Below are positions 5,056 to 11,525 of a DNA stretch of 11,525 nucleotides, piece by piece. The DNA comes from Bacteroidota bacterium. GTDB lineage: Bacteria > Bacteroidota > Bacteroidia > Bacteroidales > Rikenellaceae. A program made the translations under genes and the position numbers. The notes under the pieces were generated by a model, which was given only the letters and a program-made list of their open reading frames with translations, had not been told where the DNA came from and did not search any database. The DNA is taken from contig JAEZPN010000029.1 of NCBI GenBank assembly GCA_023413645.1, positions 1-11,525 of the forward strand, in the 5' to 3' direction. Within the stretch, counting starts at the first letter, position 1; the number at the start of each line of letters is the position of its first letter.

Positions 5056-7455
5056 ATGAGAAGTTTGACAACATCCATTCTAACGGCACTCCTTGTGCTA
5101 TTTACAGCCTTCAGTGCTTCGGCACAACGACTCTCAGTGAAGGGTCGTGTTGTAGATAGCGAGGCGCAACCCATCACCTACGCATCAGTGGCACTGACGC
5201 AAAACGACAAGCTCATCACGGGATGCACCTCGGACATTGATGGCAAGTTTAGTTTCGAGGCAAATGCAGGCGACTACGACTTGGTGGTGACCTTCATAGG
5301 CTACGAGTACCATAAGCAGTCCCTCGCGCTTTCTGAGAGCGTCGACCTCGGCGATATAACTCTCAGCGAGAGCAGCGAGCAGATTGAGGAGGTCGTAGTG
5401 ACATCGCAGCTCATACGTCGCGAGGCAGACCGCTTTGTGGTCGATGTGGCCAACTCACCCCTCGCCATGGGTAAGGATGGTGAGGAGCTTTTGAAGAGCT
5501 CGCCAGGCGTATGGATTCAGGATGACAAGATCTCGATTAACGGCTCGTCGGGCACCAAGATATACCTCAACGACCGCGAGGTTAAGATGGAGGATACGCA
5601 GCTCATAACCTATCTACGCTCGTTGAGTGCCAACGACATACAGCGCATCGAGGTCATTCCACAGGCAGGAGCAGACTACGACGCGGCATCGTCAGGCGGT
5701 ATCATCAAGATTACGACCAAGAAGCGCCTCGACGCGGGACTTATGGGTTCAGCATCGCTCGTAGCACAGGGCACAAAGGGTATGTATAACATCATGCCTT
5801 CGGTATCGCTCAACTACAACCGCGGCAAGTTAAATGTATATGGCCGCGTAGGTGTGGGTGCACAAGGCAGCTACCACCTATCTACGGAGCACACCGACTA
5901 CACAACAGGTAGCGTCATCGATGCAGCATCCGACATGGACACGAAATCACAGTGGCGCGACGCTAACGTGGGCGTTGTCTACGACATCAACGACAAACAC
6001 TCGTTGGGTGCAGAGGTGCAATATAACTACTACGGCGACAACAGCATAACAGACACATGGACCGAGCACACAGTGGCCGACATCATCACACGCACCGATG
6101 GCAACTACAAGAGCCACAGTGGTACCCACATGACAACAGCGACGCTGAACTACATCTACAAGCTCGACGACATGGGCTCGACGCTGAAGTTTATCGGCGA
6201 CTACACCTACTCGAACTCGCCCGACCGCAACAACTATATCGACACAGAGATAGACCCCGTGACGCTCCTATTGCGCGACTCTACATATCGCGATAACTCG
6301 CTGAGCATCTACCAGCTCGGAACGGCAACCGTAGCCTTGGAGAAGGTGCTCTCGCCAAAGGTAACACTTAAGGCGGGCCTAAAATATACCTATAACAATA
6401 ACAACAACAGCGCTAACTACGAGTACCTCGAGGGCGAGGCGTGGATGCCTAACACACTGAAAAACTACGACATAGGCTACACCGAGAATATCGGTGCGGC
6501 ATACATCATCGCCTCGGCACATCTCGGTCGCTTGAGCCTCGTTGGAGGTCTCCGTGGCGAGTACACCAACTTCCAGGATAAGGCGGGTGACGTCAAGCAG
6601 AACTACTTCGACCTCTTCCCCAATGCCAACCTCTCGTACGCCCTCACTGCAGATGGTGCATACTCTCTCATTGCGCAGTATTCACGCACCATATCGCGAC
6701 CCTCGTTCTGGACACTCTCGCCCAACGAGACAAAGATCTCGGAGTATCTGATACAGCGCGGCAACCCCAACCTTAAGCCCGCGTACAACAACTCAATATC
6801 TGTAACGGCAGTGCTTAAATATAAATATACCATAACCCTCGGCGTGCAGATTATGCAGAATGCCATTCAGCAGACTACACTCGTGGATAGCACAAACCCC
6901 GAATTGCTCATCTTGCAGCACATAAACTTCCCTACGCTCAACAGTTACTTCGCATCGGCAAACCTACCCTTCCAGTTCACGAAGTGGTGGCAGGCGAATA
7001 TCAACCTCACGGGTATGTATACGGGTCAGCGCATCTACCCCGACGAGCCTATACGTCGCAACTTCATGGGCTTTGCCAATGCACAGATGACCTTCACTCT
7101 ACCCAAGGAGTTCTACATCGAGCTTAGCGGCAGATATCTGCACGGCCTTGTGGCGGGTAACACCAAGTTGGCAGATATGGGCAATATGAACCTTAGCGTC
7201 AAGAAGCGCCTCTTGGATAACAAATTGACCTTGAAGCTCGGCGTCGACAACCTCATTCCACAGACACAGGAGATAACCATCGAGGAGCCCACCTTCAAGC
7301 GCGTGATGACAGTCGACCAGTCCTGGATGCGCCCCATGGTAAACTTCTCGGTGTCGTATAACTTCAACACTGGTAAGCAGTTCCGCGCCAAGAGCGTAGA
7401 GAGCGGTTCAGCCGAGGACCGCGGCCGTATTGGCAGCGGAGGCGGCAGCAACTAA
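5056..7455 (+). CDS. Outer-membrane beta-barrel protein, TonB-receptor-like, with CarboxypepD-reg-like domain
   Basis: A 799-residue exported protein. Residues 1-23 form a signal peptide with cleavage after SASA. A carboxypeptidase-regulatory-like (transthyretin-fold) domain follows (about 26-108: VKGRVVDSEAQPITYASVAL ... FIGYEYHKQSL). A plug-like domain comes next (about 110-225) with the segments EEVVVTSQLI, DGEELLKSSPGVWI, SANDIQRIEVIPQAGADYDA and GGIIKITTKK. The remainder is beta-barrel, rich in alternating aromatic/polar strands, with a SRTISRPSFWTLSPNE segment typical of the outer-membrane beta-barrel family (OMP_b-brl_2 type). After the last strand (FSVSYNFNTG) a Ser/Gly-rich tail ends GSGGGSN. 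No obvious TonB box is seen. Members are related to SusC/TonB-dependent transporters, but the substrate here is unknown; no SusD partner is adjacent. Gene and promoter lie divergent to the ABC-GntR operon with matching operator sites. Confidence 0.88.
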   Translation: MRSLTTSILTALLVLFTAFSASAQRLSVKGRVVDSEAQPITYASVALTQNDKLITGCTSDIDGKFSFEANAGDYDLVVTFIGYEYHKQSLALSESVDLGDITLSESSEQIEEVVVTSQLIRREADRFVVDVANSPLAMGKDGEELLKSSPGVWIQDDKISINGSSGTKIYLNDREVKMEDTQLITYLRSLSANDIQRIEVIPQAGADYDAASSGGIIKITTKKRLDAGLMGSASLVAQGTKGMYNIMPSVSLNYNRGKLNVYGRVGVGAQGSYHLSTEHTDYTTGSVIDAASDMDTKSQWRDANVGVVYDINDKHSLGAEVQYNYYGDNSITDTWTEHTVADIITRTDGNYKSHSGTHMTTATLNYIYKLDDMGSTLKFIGDYTYSNSPDRNNYIDTEIDPVTLLLRDSTYRDNSLSIYQLGTATVALEKVLSPKVTLKAGLKYTYNNNNNSANYEYLEGEAWMPNTLKNYDIGYTENIGAAYIIASAHLGRLSLVGGLRGEYTNFQDKAGDVKQNYFDLFPNANLSYALTADGAYSLIAQYSRTISRPSFWTLSPNETKISEYLIQRGNPNLKPAYNNSISVTAVLKYKYTITLGVQIMQNAIQQTTLVDSTNPELLILQHINFPTLNSYFASANLPFQFTKWWQANINLTGMYTGQRIYPDEPIRRNFMGFANAQMTFTLPKEFYIELSGRYLHGLVAGNTKLADMGNMNLSVKKRLLDNKLTLKLGVDNLIPQTQEITIEEPTFKRVMTVDQSWMRPMVNFSVSYNFNTGKQFRAKSVESGSAEDRGRIGSGGGSN

Positions 7456-7456
7456 C

Positions 7457-7488
7457 AATTAGAAATTAGTAATGAGTAATTAGTAATT
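7457..7488. repeat. AATTAG-rich arm, left copy
   Basis: The stretch begins AATTAGAAATTAGTAATGAG and continues with two more ATTAG/TAATT words. An inverted, slightly diverged copy lies at 7735-7770, where the complement reads AATTAGAAATGAG and later ATTAGAAATGAGTAATT. The two copies frame the palindromic repeats between them. Confidence 0.6.
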
Positions 7489-7492
7489 GCAA

Positions 7493-7597
7493 TGTCATTC
7501 TGAGCGAAGCGAAGAATCTCCTCGCTGACTATACACCATCAACGCAGGTTGTCTCTGGTCGGCTTCGAGGGGATGCTTCGCTTCGCTCAGCATGACA
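7493..7597. repeat. Large imperfect inverted repeat (GAGCGAAGCGAAG family)
   Basis: A 31-base left arm (7493-7523, starting TGTCATTCTGAGCGAAGCGA) and a 31-base right arm (7567-7597) are reverse complements at 28 of 31 positions. They are separated by a 43-base spacer. The core TGTCATTCTGAGCGAAGCGAAGAATC resembles a dispersed intergenic repeat that I recall from many Bacteroidota genomes; no homology search was possible here. It would form a very stable RNA or DNA hairpin. Confidence 0.85.
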
Positions 7598-7623
7598 GCT
7601 AAAGCAGGACACTATATAATAAC

Positions 7624-7680
7624 AAGAGACATAAGGAAAGTCGCTATCAATCATTGTGCGAGTCATTCCTTATGTCTCTT
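7624..7680. repeat. Perfect 15-bp inverted repeat, possible terminator
   Basis: AAGAGACATAAGGAA (7624-7638) pairs perfectly with TTCCTTATGTCTCTT (7666-7680), and an inner TCGC/GCGA pair (7641-7644 with 7658-7661) can extend the hairpin. The right arm is followed by TCGTATTTTTT, so on the plus strand it could terminate transcription from the barrel gene. It could instead be a small degenerate mobile element with terminal inverted repeats. Confidence 0.7.
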
Positions 7681-7734
7681 TCGTATTTTTTCCGCCACCT
7701 ACCCCACCCGCATCCCCGCAAAAACCTCCACAAT

Positions 7735-7770
7735 AAAAAATTACTCATTTCTAATCGCTCATTTCTAATT
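7735..7770. repeat. AATTAG-rich arm, inverted right copy
   Basis: Two tandem copies of CTCATTTCTAAT lie here, at 7745-7756 and 7758-7769. Read on the complement they give AATTAGAAATGAG, matching the left arm at 7457-7488 with small differences. This places inverted AT-rich arms on both sides of the two hairpin repeats. Confidence 0.55.
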
Positions 7771-7777
7771 TTTTTGC

Positions 7778-7785
7778 TATCTTTG
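7778..7785 (+). promoter_or_regulatory. -7 element of the pyrD-like/cinA/pncB operon
   Basis: TATCTTTG at 7778-7785 fits the Bacteroidota -7 consensus, 21 bases before the ATG at 7807. No TTTG or TTG is found 19-21 bases upstream, so the -33 half is weak; the surrounding sequence is AT-rich. The element directly follows the inverted AATTAG copy. Confidence 0.6.
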
Positions 7786-7806
7786 TATAATTATATAGTT
7801 ACGACA

Positions 7807-8841
7807 ATGAGAGTCTCACTGTTTCAACATATCATATCTTTGTTCCCCCCAGAGGTGGCACACAACATACGCATGCGTTTGATGCGCGCTGTGGGCATGC
7901 TACCCGCTGGTCGCTGGTGGCTTAAAAAGCTCTATGCCCCCAAGCATGATGAGTCCCAGACACAGGTGTTCGGACTACCCTTCCGCAACCCTATAGGCGT
8001 AGCTGCGGGCTTCGACCCCGACGGCAACAACCTCAATGAGCTTGGCGCCATGGGCTTCGGTTTCGTGGAGATAGGCTCCGTGATGCCACGCCGCCACCCC
8101 GGAACACCACGCCCACGCCTTAAGCGCATCGCAAAGAGGAGCCTCATAAATAGAAGTGGCTACCCAAGCCTCGGACTCGAACACGCCCTCGGCAGCGTGC
8201 GCAAACGCCGCAAGCACACCAAAGAGCTCATCATAGGCTGCAACATCTCGAAGATGACATCCACACACACCGAGGATATTGCAAAGGAGTACCTCCGCGT
8301 CTTCCGCAATATGTATCAGTACGTTGACTTCTTCGTGATTAACATAGCATGCAACACCTCATCTAAGCCCTACGAGCCCCGCACGGCAGAGGAGGTACGC
8401 GCAATTATAGACCCGCTATTTGAGTTCCGCCGCGGTCAGCTCGACTACCGCCCCGTGCTCGTTAAGGTGTCGCCCGACCTAACTCGCACAGAGCTCGACG
8501 CCATAATCGACATACTCATCGAGACACCCCTCGACGGCATAGAGGCCGTTAGTGGCTCGAGCGCCATGGCTGCGGAGCAGGGATGCGCAACGGGAGGTGC
8601 CGTATCGGGTGCTATGCTCACCGAGAAGGCCATAGAGACCGTGCGCTACATAGCCGAAAGGACCGAGCACAACTACCCCATCATCGGTTCGGGAGGCATG
8701 ATGCAGCCCGAGGATGTTAAGCGTATGTTGGAGGCGGGAGCATCGCTCGTAGCACTCAACACTGGTCTACGCACAAATGGCATGCGCCTACTCAAGGCCG
8801 CAGCAAACGGACTTACAACAGAGACTAAAACAGCGCAATGA
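7807..8841 (+). CDS. pyrD: Class-2 dihydroorotate-dehydrogenase-like flavoprotein with altered substrate site
   Basis: A 344-residue protein whose length and order of motifs match quinone-linked (class 2) dihydroorotate dehydrogenase, the membrane-associated FMN enzyme of pyrimidine synthesis. Seen are the N-terminal helical part with PPEVAH (14-19), AAGFDPDG (66-73), GFGFVEIGSVMPR (83-95), LINRSGY (113-119), VLVKVSPDL (217-225), TGGAVSG (262-268) and the phosphate-site region IIGSGGM (292-298). By eye against E. coli PyrD, several orotate contacts differ. The Lys in GLDKDG is Pro71. The NISSPNT loop reads NIACNTS, with Cys182 where the catalytic Ser would be and one residue missing. The ATNTT motif reads AVSGS. 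It may therefore be a paralogue with another substrate. The start at 7807 fits the family; an upstream in-frame ATG at 7654 lies in repeats. It overlaps cinA by 4 bases. Confidence 0.8.
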   Translation: MRVSLFQHIISLFPPEVAHNIRMRLMRAVGMLPAGRWWLKKLYAPKHDESQTQVFGLPFRNPIGVAAGFDPDGNNLNELGAMGFGFVEIGSVMPRRHPGTPRPRLKRIAKRSLINRSGYPSLGLEHALGSVRKRRKHTKELIIGCNISKMTSTHTEDIAKEYLRVFRNMYQYVDFFVINIACNTSSKPYEPRTAEEVRAIIDPLFEFRRGQLDYRPVLVKVSPDLTRTELDAIIDILIETPLDGIEAVSGSSAMAAEQGCATGGAVSGAMLTEKAIETVRYIAERTEHNYPIIGSGGMMQPEDVKRMLEAGASLVALNTGLRTNGMRLLKAAANGLTTETKTAQ

Positions 8842-10088
8842 AAGCAACGATAATAACCATAGGTGACGAGATACTCATCGGCCAGATTGTCGATACAAAC
8901 AGCGCCTCTATCTCGCGCAAGCTCAACGCCGCTGGCATCACAATAGCCACGAAGCTCTCCATAGGAGATACTCGCGAGGCTATCGTCGAGGTTGTGGAGC
9001 GAACAATGGCGGAGTGCGACGTGACAATCATCACGGGAGGTCTCGGCCCCACAAAGGATGACATCACCAAGCACACCCTTGCAGCAATCTTCAACTCGGA
9101 GCTCGTATATAACGAGACCGAGGGTGAGCACGTACGCAGTCTCCTTGAGCGCCGAGGCATAGCCTTCACCGACCTTAACCGTGGTCAGGCAATGCTCCCA
9201 GCATGCTGCACCGTGCTGCACAACGCCCATGGCACAGCCCCAGGTATGTGGTTCGACACCCCCAAGGGCGGCGTGGTAGTATCGCTTCCGGGCGTACCCT
9301 TCGAGATGGAACACCTTATGGATGACGAGGTTATACCACGCCTTAAGGCACGCTACGCCCTTAAGTCTATCGTGCACCGCACGCTCATCACGCGCGGCAT
9401 ACCCGAGTCTATCCTCGCAGAGCGCATCTCGGCATGGGAGGATGCACTACCTGAGCACCTACACCTCGCCTACCTCCCCGCACCCAACGTGGTGCGCCTA
9501 CGCCTCTCGGCATACGACGTCGAGGGTGAGGCGACAGAGAGCGAGATAACAGCCGAGTTCGACACCCTACGCACCATCATCGGCGACAACATCGTGGGTT
9601 ACGAAGGTAGCACCCTCGAGGCGCAGATACACGACATACTCATCTCACGTGGCGAGACCCTTGCCGTAGCCGAGAGCTGCACGGGAGGTACCATAGCCTC
9701 GAAGTTTACAGCCATGGCGGGAGCCTCGGCATACTTCATGGCGGGCGTGGTGAGCTACTCGAACGCCGCGAAACACGACATAATCTACGTGAGCAACGAG
9801 AGCCTCGAAGCATATGGCGCCGTGAGCGAGCAGGTGGCACGCGAGATGGCAGAGGGTGTGCGCCGCGCAGCACATGCCGACTATGCCATAGCGACAACGG
9901 GCATCGCAGGACCGAGTGGCGGCAGCGAGGCAAAGCCCGTGGGTACGGTGTGGATGGCAGTCGCCACACCCACAAAGACCATAGCCGTGATGCGCAACTG
10001 TGGCACCGACCGTGGCCAAATCATAAGTCGCGCCTCGGCATACGCCATCGAGATGCTATACAACGAACTTAAGACGCTAACTCTCTAA
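8838..10088 (+). CDS. cinA: CinA: molybdopterin-binding-like domain plus nicotinamide-nucleotide amidase
   Basis: A full-length 416-residue CinA. The N-terminal MoCF-like domain (about 1-170) starts TIITIGDEILIGQIVDTNS and contains ITGGLGPTKDD (65-75), the segment linked in the family to ADP-ribose pyrophosphatase activity. A middle region follows, then the C-terminal PncC amidase domain (about 258-412) with AESCTGG (278-284), VVSYSNAAK (304-312, likely catalytic Tyr and Lys) and TTGIAGPSGG (353-362). The amidase deamidates nicotinamide mononucleotide to nicotinate mononucleotide in NAD recycling. The ATG overlaps the stop of the upstream gene (ATGA), implying translational coupling, and pncB follows 25 bases on; its product makes the same nicotinate mononucleotide from nicotinate. 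The combination suggests an NAD-salvage operon. A competence role, the origin of the name, is not supported by anything here. Confidence 0.95.
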   Translation: MKATIITIGDEILIGQIVDTNSASISRKLNAAGITIATKLSIGDTREAIVEVVERTMAECDVTIITGGLGPTKDDITKHTLAAIFNSELVYNETEGEHVRSLLERRGIAFTDLNRGQAMLPACCTVLHNAHGTAPGMWFDTPKGGVVVSLPGVPFEMEHLMDDEVIPRLKARYALKSIVHRTLITRGIPESILAERISAWEDALPEHLHLAYLPAPNVVRLRLSAYDVEGEATESEITAEFDTLRTIIGDNIVGYEGSTLEAQIHDILISRGETLAVAESCTGGTIASKFTAMAGASAYFMAGVVSYSNAAKHDIIYVSNESLEAYGAVSEQVAREMAEGVRRAAHADYAIATTGIAGPSGGSEAKPVGTVWMAVATPTKTIAVMRNCGTDRGQIISRASAYAIEMLYNELKTLTL

Positions 10089-10113
10089 CAATAAGAAACA
10101 AACTACTATAACC

Positions 10114-11283
10114 ATGATACGTTCTATCCTAGACACTGACCTTTACAAGTTTACGACATCCTACGCCTACTTCAAGCTATACCCACAGGCGATAGGTACG
10201 TTTACCTTCAACGACCGCGCAAAGACGCAGTTCGACGACGACTTCCTCGAGGACCTCAAGGCAGAGCTCAAGGCCTTGGAGCGCATAGCACTCTCGGAGG
10301 ATGAGTTCCAGTATATGATTCATAACTGCAAGTACATCCCCCAGAACTACTTCGAGTGGCTCAAGGGCTTCCACTTCGATGCGTCGAAGATTAACGTGTG
10401 GCTCGACGAGGAGCGCCACCTCCAGATTAACGTTACGGACTACATGTACAAGGTTACGCTCTACGAGATTCCTATCCTCGCTACCGTGTCGGAGCTCTTC
10501 CACCTACGCAATAGCTACGACGCTGAGGCTATGATTGAGCGCCTGGAGAAGAAGGAGCAGATAGCACGCGAGAACAACATCATCTTCTCGGACTTCGGCA
10601 CACGCCGCCGCTTCTCATATGACGTGCAGCGCATGGTTGTTAAGCACCTGAAAAACAACCCCTGCGGTTGCACAGGCACCTCTAACTGCCACCTCGCTAT
10701 GGAATTGGATATGAAGATGATAGGCACATATCCCCACGAGTTGCCCATGTTCATCGCAGCGGTGAATGGTGGACCTCGAAATGCCAACTACCTCACCATG
10801 GAGGACTGGGTAAAGGTCTACGACGGCTACCTCGGCACAGCCCTCACTGATAGCTTTGGTTCGGAGGTATTCTTCAACAACTTCTCGAAGAAGCACGCCA
10901 GCCTCTTCGACGGTGTGCGCCACGACTCTGGCGACCCCATCGCCTTTATCGACATGGCTATCAACCGCTATAAGGAGCTCGGCATCGACCCCATGACCAA
11001 GTCTATCGTCTTTAGCGACTCGCTCAACTTCGAGAAGTGCGTGCAGATTAAGAAGGCGTGCGAGGGCCGCATCAAGTGTATGTTCGGCATCGGCACAAAC
11101 CTCACGTGCGACACCGGTCACGCATCGTGCAACATCGTGATGAAGCTTTCGTCATGCCAGATCAACGCGCGCAAGCCTAAGGAGTTGTGCGTTAAGCTCT
11201 CGGATGTCGAAGGTAAGGAGATGGGTGACCCCCAGGAGGTTGCCGTATATCGTTACTTGTTGCGTAACCAGGGTAACAAATAG
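10114..11283 (+). CDS. pncB: Nicotinate phosphoribosyltransferase
   Basis: A 389-residue enzyme of the Preiss-Handler pathway, near the usual length of about 400. It joins nicotinate to PRPP with ATP to give nicotinate mononucleotide, in the cytosol. Family landmarks are LDTDLYKFT at the start (6-14), FGTRRRFS (161-168), GTSN (188-191), GTYPHE (204-209; His208 is the likely phosphorylated histidine), GVRHDSGDP (267-275), SDSLN (301-305) and FGIGTNLT (324-331). An unusual feature is the cysteine cluster C184, C186 and C192 around the GTSN loop. The start at 10114 gives the expected N-terminus. The gene follows cinA by 25 bases without a terminator or promoter, so cotranscription is likely. No clear terminator follows the stop before the rpmB promoter. 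Confidence 0.96.
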   Translation: MIRSILDTDLYKFTTSYAYFKLYPQAIGTFTFNDRAKTQFDDDFLEDLKAELKALERIALSEDEFQYMIHNCKYIPQNYFEWLKGFHFDASKINVWLDEERHLQINVTDYMYKVTLYEIPILATVSELFHLRNSYDAEAMIERLEKKEQIARENNIIFSDFGTRRRFSYDVQRMVVKHLKNNPCGCTGTSNCHLAMELDMKMIGTYPHELPMFIAAVNGGPRNANYLTMEDWVKVYDGYLGTALTDSFGSEVFFNNFSKKHASLFDGVRHDSGDPIAFIDMAINRYKELGIDPMTKSIVFSDSLNFEKCVQIKKACEGRIKCMFGIGTNLTCDTGHASCNIVMKLSSCQINARKPKELCVKLSDVEGKEMGDPQEVAVYRYLLRNQGNK

Positions 11284-11399
11284 CGAAAAAAAGCAAAAAA
11301 CTTACTATTTTGAGCACTCGAGGTTTGCTATATTAAAATTTTTATGTATCTTTGTGCGCTTTTGTGCCACGGTGGCATGAAAGATAAAAATAAAGTACA
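11284..11399 (+). promoter_or_regulatory. Promoter and leader of rpmB
   Basis: TTTG at 11324-11327 and TATCTTTG at 11347-11354 are exactly 19 bases apart, an ideal Bacteroidota promoter. The leader runs about 40 bases to the ATG at 11400 and contains the short palindrome TGCCAC-G-GTGGCA (11365-11377). The segment between the pncB stop and the promoter is A-rich but shows no hairpin terminator. Confidence 0.82.
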
Positions 11400-11525
11400 A
11401 TGAAAGTTTGTGAAATCACTGGTAAGGTAGCGATGGTGGGTAACAACGTTTCTCACTCGCACATCCGCACCAAGCGTAAGTTCTCTCCAAACTTGAGAAC
11501 AAAGCGTTTTTGGTCAGAGGAGGAG
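11400..11525 (+). CDS. rpmB: 50S ribosomal protein L28, 5' part only
   Basis: The first 42 residues of ribosomal protein L28, cut by the right edge of the window. The sequence MKVCEITGKVAMVGNNVSHS followed by a basic RTKRKFSPNL segment matches the conserved N-terminus of the family (C-x-(I/V)-TGK, GNxVSHS, RTKR-F-x-x-NL). L28 is about 60-90 residues long, so at least a third of the gene is missing. The start is fixed by this conserved N-terminus. It has its own promoter and is probably the first gene of a ribosomal protein unit that continues beyond the window. Confidence 0.95.
   Translation, partial: MKVCEITGKVAMVGNNVSHSHIRTKRKFSPNLRTKRFWSEEE

Larger units (their letters stand above)
7456..7806. 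other. Intergenic region rich in inverted repeats
   Basis: This 351-base gap between the barrel gene and the pyrD-like gene holds no convincing gene. It contains an AATTAG-type simple repeat at its left edge, two nested inverted-repeat structures (7493-7597 and 7624-7680), an inverted copy of the AATTAG-type sequence near 7735-7770, and a -7 promoter element at 7778-7785. A reading frame from 7654 in phase with the pyrD-like gene passes through these repeats and is not expected to be translated. Confidence 0.75.

Noticed and set aside
7493..7597. Possible CRISPR repeats or insertion sequence
   Set aside because: There are only two arms in inverted orientation, with no direct-repeat spacing and no transposase gene in the window, so it is recorded as a palindromic intergenic repeat.
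7654..7806. 51-codon N-terminal extension of the pyrD-like protein
   Set aside because: It crosses the right arm of the 15-bp inverted repeat, the AATTAG repeat and the -7 promoter element. The family N-terminus fits the ATG at 7807.
8673..9377. Long minus-strand open frame (234 residues) antisense to the pyrD-like gene and cinA
   Set aside because: It lies opposite well-supported coding sequence with conserved motifs, its translation has no recognisable domain, and its composition (rich in Cys, His, Tyr) is that of an antisense shadow.
10615..11121. Minus-strand open frame of 168 residues opposite pncB
   Set aside because: It lies entirely within the conserved pncB coding region, with no promoter and no family resemblance.
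1..11525. tRNA or rRNA genes
   Set aside because: No cloverleaf-like pattern with TTCGA-type T-loop and matching acceptor stem, and no rRNA motifs, were found in the intergenic stretches.

Overview
The window looks like chromosomal DNA from a Bacteroidota (probably Bacteroidales) bacterium of moderate GC content. Four things point that way: promoters of the TTTG-N19/20-TAnnTTTG type typical of the phylum, a fimbrillin-like lipoprotein, an outer-membrane beta-barrel protein with an N-terminal carboxypeptidase-regulatory-like domain, and mostly absent Shine-Dalgarno sequences. The genus cannot be fixed from the sequence alone.

Layout: (1) 1-2399, plus strand, holds the 3' end of a leucine-rich-repeat surface protein (eleven complete 21-residue repeats visible), then a fimbrillin-like lipoprotein 25 bases on, closed by a strong hairpin terminator. 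(2) 2422-4727, minus strand, runs in transcription order as ABC ATPase, ABC permease, YtrA-type GntR regulator, then a small zinc-ribbon protein (YjdM/PhnA family) that also has its own promoter. (3) 4728-5055 is an AT-rich divergent control region. (4) 5056-7455, plus strand, encodes a 799-residue outer-membrane beta-barrel protein. (5) 7456-7806 is intergenic and holds several nested inverted repeats. (6) 7807-11283, plus strand, carries a class-2 dihydroorotate-dehydrogenase-like flavoprotein, cinA (overlapping by 4 bases) and pncB. (7) 11284-11525 holds a promoter and the first 42 codons of rpmB (ribosomal protein L28).

The most interesting structure is in the divergent region. The two outward-facing promoters each carry, one base downstream of the -7 element, a 24-bp inverted repeat AGTGTA-N12-TACAC(T/G), and they share a 16-nt identical stretch covering the promoter/operator junction. 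This closely resembles the operator known for the YtrA class of GntR repressors. A YtrA-type regulator is encoded in one of the two transcription units, so the ABC transporter, its regulator and the outer-membrane barrel probably form one co-repressed, self-regulated cell-envelope module.

The second point of interest is the pyrD-like protein. It keeps the overall class-2 fold signature, but several residues that bind orotate in the E. coli enzyme appear changed. It is translationally coupled to cinA and sits upstream of pncB, two genes whose products both lead to nicotinate mononucleotide in NAD salvage.
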